A DNA stretch of 19,296 nt from Akkermansia sp. Its GTDB lineage: Bacteria > Verrucomicrobiota > Verrucomicrobiia > Verrucomicrobiales > Akkermansiaceae. The position numbers and the translations under genes were made by a program. The notes under the pieces were generated by a model. That model was not told where the DNA came from and made no database searches. It saw nothing but the letters and a program-made list of their open reading frames with translations. The stretch is taken from NCBI GenBank assembly GCA_017379255.1, contig JAFNWZ010000429.1:1-19296 (forward strand), given 5' to 3'. The stretch's first letter is position 1; each line of letters opens with the position of its first letter. Below are positions 15,662 through 19,296 of the stretch, piece after piece.

Positions 15662-15687
15662 ATTTGGAAAAATAGACCTTTCCAAAT
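15662..15687 (+). promoter_or_regulatory. Hairpin between precursor gene and ABC exporter gene
   Basis: Perfect 9-bp stem atttggaaa/tttccaaat (15662-15670/15679-15687) with an 8-nt loop, in the 89-nt gap after the precursor stop. It lacks a T tract. Its geometry equals that of the hairpin at 15314-15339, but the sequences are unrelated. It could stabilise a precursor-only mRNA or let part of transcription read on. Confidence 0.6.
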
Positions 15688-15727
15688 TGGGAGAATCAGG
15701 TTTCTTGGTGACGGGGCAGTTGTCGAT

Positions 15728-17425
15728 ATGATAGACTTGTGCTTCTCATACTGGAGGAATACCAGACGCCGTTTCTGTGTGGTTTTATTGCCTGTTGCAT
15801 TAAAATTAGCAGAAATACTCATACCTGTGCTATTGGGGTGTCTCATCACCGATTTGGCGCAGGGTGGGGCAGGCTGCCAGATGAGAATCGTATGGTATTT
15901 AGCGACTATTGCGTTGTTGCACATACTGAACCTGGTGTTTGATTACTGCCTTGAGCTGCTGAAAGTCCGGGAGAAGGTGGATTATGCAGTATTGCTGAAG
16001 CGGTTGGCCATGACCAGGCTGTTATACATGACATCGCAGGAACGGGAGTCCCGCACCGTGGCAGAGTGGGGACAACGCGTTTCCGGCGATACTCAGATAG
16101 TGGCAGATTGTGCCAGCAGTGCAGTGCTGCAGGTGAGTGGCGCATTGTGGATGCTGCTGTTCACAACAGTGGTTGCTGTGATTCAGGCACCCGTTTTTCT
16201 GGTGCTGATGCTGTTTTTATGTGCGGTGTTTTTCCTGATCTGGCGCCGGAACCAGCTGCGTTTGTTTCAGACCGCAGCAGCCCAGCGAGAGACGGCATAC
16301 AGGGAAAGCTCTCTGGCATATGACATGGTGGTAGCAGCTTCGCTGTTTCCCTTGTACCGGGCCGTGACCCGGATGTTGGCACGGTTCGTGGCGACCATAG
16401 AGAACACCGGAAAGGCGGATGTTGAAGCCGCGAAACGCAGTACGGTATACACCAGCCAGATCAAGAGCGCGTTACTGGTGGCAAATGTACTTGGCCTGGC
16501 CGCAGGGGCAGTCCTTTATACTGCCGGTATGATTCAGATTGGCGCCGTAGTCACATTCAGTATGCTGATGGGGCTTGCCGCCAGCCACATGGGACAATTG
16601 GTCTTTGTTCTGCCTGTGCTGAATCGCGGTCTGGAAAGTTACGGCTCCCTGAAGTCGTTTTTCGGAGAACTGGCATGGACACTTCCTCTGGAACCAGAAG
16701 CTGGGAGCAACCAGGGCAACCAGCAGTCTCGGTCAGAATTTGCAGTAGAAACAGAAATGCTCGAATTTGCCTATGCAAGCCGGCCTTTTCCCGTGTTCAA
16801 CAAGCTTTGCTGGCGGGTGAAAAGGGGGGCTTACGTTTCCATATTGGGAGGAAACGGCGTGGGAAAGAGTACGCTGATAAAGCTGCTTCTGGGAATTCTG
16901 GAGCCGGAAACGGGATGGGTGAAACGCCATTTCCATGTTCCCGGCTATGTGGCACAACACACGGCCATACTTAAAGCCAGCCTGTGGGATAACGTGACGC
17001 TGTGCGATTCATCGGCCTCCCCGGAACGGGTGAATGACGTCATCCGGCTGTCCATGCTGGAGAATCTGGTGAACCGCCTGGGAGGTCTCCACGAACAAAT
17101 CTGCCGGGAGCAACTTTCCGGTGGTGAGGTTCAGCGCATAGGCCTGGCACGGGCTCTGATGCAGAATCCGGATATCCTCATTCTTGATGAGGTGACCAAT
17201 AATCTTGATATTGTTTGCAAGGGCGAGGTGTTCCAGGTTCTCCGTGGCTTGAAGGGGCGGTGTACCATTGTTTCCGTTTCTCATGATATGGAAGCCCTTG
17301 CCGATTCGGATGAATGTTATCTGCTGCAGTGTGGTACCCTGCATCAGATTACAGGTGACACGGCCCAGCAGCGCCGTGAGGTGGCTATAACATTGATACA
17401 GAATTCATACGCAGATGATAAGTGA
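15728..17425 (+). CDS. ABC exporter for the modified peptide
   Basis: A 565-residue half-transporter with an exporter-type membrane domain of about six helices (residues about 15-310) fused to an ATPase. Walker A is GGNGVGKST (374-382), the signature LSGGEVQ (463-469), Walker B ends at Asp487/Glu488, and the switch histidine is His519. It should work as a homodimer in the inner membrane. Unlike many bacteriocin exporters it has no N-terminal C39 peptidase domain, so leader removal must be done elsewhere. The start at 15728 puts the first helix near the N-terminus. An in-frame ATG at 15611 would overlap the precursor gene and add 39 residues unlike an exporter. Its last 11 nt overlap the ClpP-like gene. 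Confidence 0.88.
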   Translation: MIDLCFSYWRNTRRRFCVVLLPVALKLAEILIPVLLGCLITDLAQGGAGCQMRIVWYLATIALLHILNLVFDYCLELLKVREKVDYAVLLKRLAMTRLLYMTSQERESRTVAEWGQRVSGDTQIVADCASSAVLQVSGALWMLLFTTVVAVIQAPVFLVLMLFLCAVFFLIWRRNQLRLFQTAAAQRETAYRESSLAYDMVVAASLFPLYRAVTRMLARFVATIENTGKADVEAAKRSTVYTSQIKSALLVANVLGLAAGAVLYTAGMIQIGAVVTFSMLMGLAASHMGQLVFVLPVLNRGLESYGSLKSFFGELAWTLPLEPEAGSNQGNQQSRSEFAVETEMLEFAYASRPFPVFNKLCWRVKRGAYVSILGGNGVGKSTLIKLLLGILEPETGWVKRHFHVPGYVAQHTAILKASLWDNVTLCDSSASPERVNDVIRLSMLENLVNRLGGLHEQICREQLSGGEVQRIGLARALMQNPDILILDEVTNNLDIVCKGEVFQVLRGLKGRCTIVSVSHDMEALADSDECYLLQCGTLHQITGDTAQQRREVAITLIQNSYADDK

Positions 17426-17990
17426 AGATGACAGCCTGAAAGTTCGGGATTTGGTGATACATGGTGTTGTGGATGACCTCATGGCGGATTCCCTGTTGCG
17501 GGAATTCCAGACCGGGGGATACCGGAACGATACGCATTTGCGTTTGTTCCTCAATTCTTCCGGCGGCAGTATGTCCATAGCCATGGCTATTGCCCGTATC
17601 CTGCTCAGCAGCTTCCGGCGGATTTCCACATACAATTTGTCGAAAGTCGATTCTGCTGCAATCATCATCTTTCTGGCAGGTTCTGCCCGCTATTGTTGCC
17701 CCACGGCAGGCTTTTTGTTTCATGCTCCTAAGATTCAATTGAATGGTTCGTACAACCAACGCGAATTGATGGAATACATGGCACTCCTGCAGTCTGATTC
17801 GGAGGTGATGGCGCGTTATTATCACGAGCGCGCCGGAATCCTGCCGGAAGCCCTGCAGAATTATATGAAGGAGCAGACCAACTTTGACTGCAGTATGGCT
17901 CTTCAGACTGGTCTGGCCACTGGAGTATGCGAGAATCCTCAATTCAACAATCCCCGATACCTATACGCTGTTCGTAACCAACAGATGTAA
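17415..17990 (+). CDS. ClpP-like serine peptidase of the RiPP cluster
   Basis: A 191-residue protein of the ClpP (S14, crotonase-fold) family. Alignment by eye to E. coli ClpP places its triad at Ser80 (in KVDSAA, for GQAASM), His103 (in FLFHAPK, for MIHQP) and Asp158 (in NFDCS, for ERDRF). Asp158 is exactly 12 residues before the conserved Gly, as in ClpP. NSSGG (47-51) replaces the oxyanion-region NSPGG. So the site looks active although the sequence is far from housekeeping ClpP. There is no signal peptide, so it is cytoplasmic. It overlaps the exporter gene by 11 nt, implying coupled translation. Leader-peptide cleavage is the likely job, inferred from context because the exporter has no peptidase domain. 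Confidence 0.82.
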   Translation: MISEDDSLKVRDLVIHGVVDDLMADSLLREFQTGGYRNDTHLRLFLNSSGGSMSIAMAIARILLSSFRRISTYNLSKVDSAAIIIFLAGSARYCCPTAGFLFHAPKIQLNGSYNQRELMEYMALLQSDSEVMARYYHERAGILPEALQNYMKEQTNFDCSMALQTGLATGVCENPQFNNPRYLYAVRNQQM

Positions 17991-18028
17991 CTTTATAAAT
18001 ATTAAACATACTAATACAATTACTAATT

Positions 18029-19195
18029 ATGAAATATACATATAAAATGAAACACGAATTGCGCCGCTGCAGCCTGTTGCTCATGGGCATTTGCGCGGCA
18101 TGGTCCATGCAGGAGTCACAGGCCGCAGAGGCAGATGCTCCCGGCGTCTCCGCAGAGGCTGGTAGCAGTGTGGCTGGTGTGGCATGCGGGAAGATGGAAG
18201 GCGAACTCATCAAGAAGATGATGGAGAATGAGCAGTACGCGCTGACCTTGCTTAAGGGCGTGGTGGATAAGCAGACGGCAGATGCCGCGGCTCCCGCGTT
18301 TGTGAAGGTTTCCAGCCGCCGGGCTGCATTCAGAGGCGCTGTCTATTCCATGGGCTACACGATGCAGGAACTGAGCTCACTGCGGAACGCGGCTGCTCTG
18401 CAGCAGGTCATGTCGGTGAGCAAGCAGGCAGAGGCAGAGCTGGAGCGTATCAAGGATGCTGATTCATACGGCTCTGATGCCATGCGCGATGCTGCCGGAT
18501 TAAAAACGCGGCCTGAGCCCTCCGTTTCTTTGTTCACGCCTCTGCTGAAGGAAACGCGTGATGCCATGCTTTCCATCACCGAGGCCTGCGCCTTGGTTGA
18601 AGGCGCTCAAAAGGGACAGGTTCTGGCATCGTATTATCCCCAGATTGCCGAATTGTGCCTTAACTGGCAGCTGTTCAACTGCTATTCACAGGCCGTTCCC
18701 GAGACAATCATTGAGGCATACCGCGCCGAGGAACCCTCGTTCATGGCCGCGACGTCGGAAATGGCAAAGATGTTCATTGCGGGCGATACGCGCGAATATG
18801 CAGAAGTGATTGTTCACATGCTTCCTCCGGTGAGCAATGCCGTTCTGAAGCATATTGTGGGTGACCTCTCATTGCAGAATGCTATGCTCGATGACATTAT
18901 TTCGGCCTATGCGCAGATTAATGCCGCCCTTTCCGCGGTAAAGTGTGAAGCAACGGCCAGTCAGTCACTGATTCAACTCAAACCTTTGTTTGATTCGCAC
19001 CGGAATCTTTTTGCCCGTGCCCAGGGGTACATGACTCAGGCAGATGTGACCAAACTGCCGAAAGTGGCTGAGTTGCAGCGTGCTTCCCGTGTTTTTGAGG
19101 CGACCGTCCGCAACCTGGAGTCCCTTGAAAAGCCTTATTACGGAAATGAAGGTCCGAAGAATACCATCCGGACCTACATTGGCGTTGGTAACTGA
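18029..19195 (+). CDS. Secreted helical protein ending the RiPP cluster
   Basis: A 388-residue protein that I do not recognise. It has an N-terminal signal peptide (basic MKYTYKMKHELRR, then CSLLLMGICAAWS, cleavage near QAAEA). The rest is predicted almost wholly helical, rich in Ala, Met, Leu and Glu, with only four scattered cysteines after the signal and no catalytic motif. It lies 38 nt after the ClpP-like gene with no terminator between and is followed by a strong one, so it is probably the last gene of the cluster transcript. The AT-rich leader shares short motifs with the precursor leader. A periplasmic partner, receptor or immunity role is possible but unproven. The ATG at 18050 (MKHELRR) is an alternative start. 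Confidence 0.75.
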   Translation: MKYTYKMKHELRRCSLLLMGICAAWSMQESQAAEADAPGVSAEAGSSVAGVACGKMEGELIKKMMENEQYALTLLKGVVDKQTADAAAPAFVKVSSRRAAFRGAVYSMGYTMQELSSLRNAAALQQVMSVSKQAEAELERIKDADSYGSDAMRDAAGLKTRPEPSVSLFTPLLKETRDAMLSITEACALVEGAQKGQVLASYYPQIAELCLNWQLFNCYSQAVPETIIEAYRAEEPSFMAATSEMAKMFIAGDTREYAEVIVHMLPPVSNAVLKHIVGDLSLQNAMLDDIISAYAQINAALSAVKCEATASQSLIQLKPLFDSHRNLFARAQGYMTQADVTKLPKVAELQRASRVFEATVRNLESLEKPYYGNEGPKNTIRTYIGVGN

Positions 19196-19215
19196 TTGAT
19201 TTGTTTGCCATAATG

Positions 19216-19257
19216 ATTACCGGGTGGCAGGACTTTGTCTTCCACCCGGTAATTTCT
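19216..19257 (+). terminator. Terminator of the RiPP cluster
   Basis: A perfect 12-bp stem attaccgggtgg/ccacccggtaat (19216-19227/19242-19253) with a 14-nt loop, 20 nt after the last stop codon, followed by a short T-containing stretch (ttctcc). The remaining 39 nt of the window hold no supportable gene. Confidence 0.75.
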
Positions 19258-19296
19258 CCGCCTGAAACGTTTTTTATGGGAATCCCCCCCTCCACC

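Noticed and set aside
15611..15727. Earlier in-frame start for the ABC exporter
   Set aside because: It overlaps the precursor gene, passes through the 15662-15687 hairpin and adds residues that do not resemble an exporter N-terminus. It cannot be fully excluded.
19276..19296. Possible start of a further gene at the right edge (ATG followed by a C7 run)
   Set aside because: Only seven codons are visible, with no recognisable sequence, so a gene cannot be supported.

Overview
The window reads as chromosomal DNA of a PVC-group bacterium, most likely Verrucomicrobiota and possibly Akkermansiaceae. This is inferred from gene content. The strongest pointer is a long GreA-type protein with a large N-terminal extension, as in Chlamydia and relatives. 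Start codons also lack Shine-Dalgarno sequences, and large secreted repeat and peptidase proteins are common. No 16S rRNA gene or other decisive marker is present.

Layout. 1-327: structured intergenic DNA with four hairpins, two of them related units with compensatory stem changes, then a sigma70-like promoter for rpsT (ribosomal protein S20, 328-591). 675-2366: a small zinc-ribbon protein, folP (dihydropteroate synthase) and a divergent LemA-like membrane protein, ending at a hairpin shared with the convergent greA-type gene (2415-4364, minus). 4506-6672 (minus): a secreted protein of about 17 ankyrin repeats followed 1 nt later by a small TRL-like lipoprotein, with a clear promoter and terminator. 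6776-7738 (minus): a DegT/DnrJ-like PLP-fold protein, divergent from a two-gene plus-strand operon (7822-9386) of a secreted coiled-coil protein and a DUF1353-like lipoprotein. 9367-13656 (minus): a 1429-residue secreted M16 (insulinase-type) metallopeptidase whose C-terminal third looks like a gingipain/clan-CD cysteine peptidase domain.

The most interesting part is 14144-19195 on the plus strand, which reads as a self-contained RiPP (ribosomally made, modified peptide) cluster. It has five genes. First is a radical SAM/SPASM enzyme. Second is an 81-residue precursor with 12 cysteines, ten of them in an unbroken Cys-X3 register. Third is an ABC exporter without a peptidase domain. Fourth is a ClpP-like serine peptidase with an intact Ser/His/Asp triad, overlapping the exporter gene. 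Fifth is a secreted helical protein of unknown function. The inferred pathway is radical installation of crosslinks on the Cys-repeat core, leader removal by the ClpP-like protein, and export by the ABC transporter. Two similar hairpins (9-bp stem, 8-nt loop) flank the precursor gene and probably set its expression or stability apart from its neighbours. A 12-bp-stem terminator follows the last gene.

Several promoters found by eye lie so close to the start codon (7822, 7738, 4364) that leaderless or near-leaderless mRNAs are likely.
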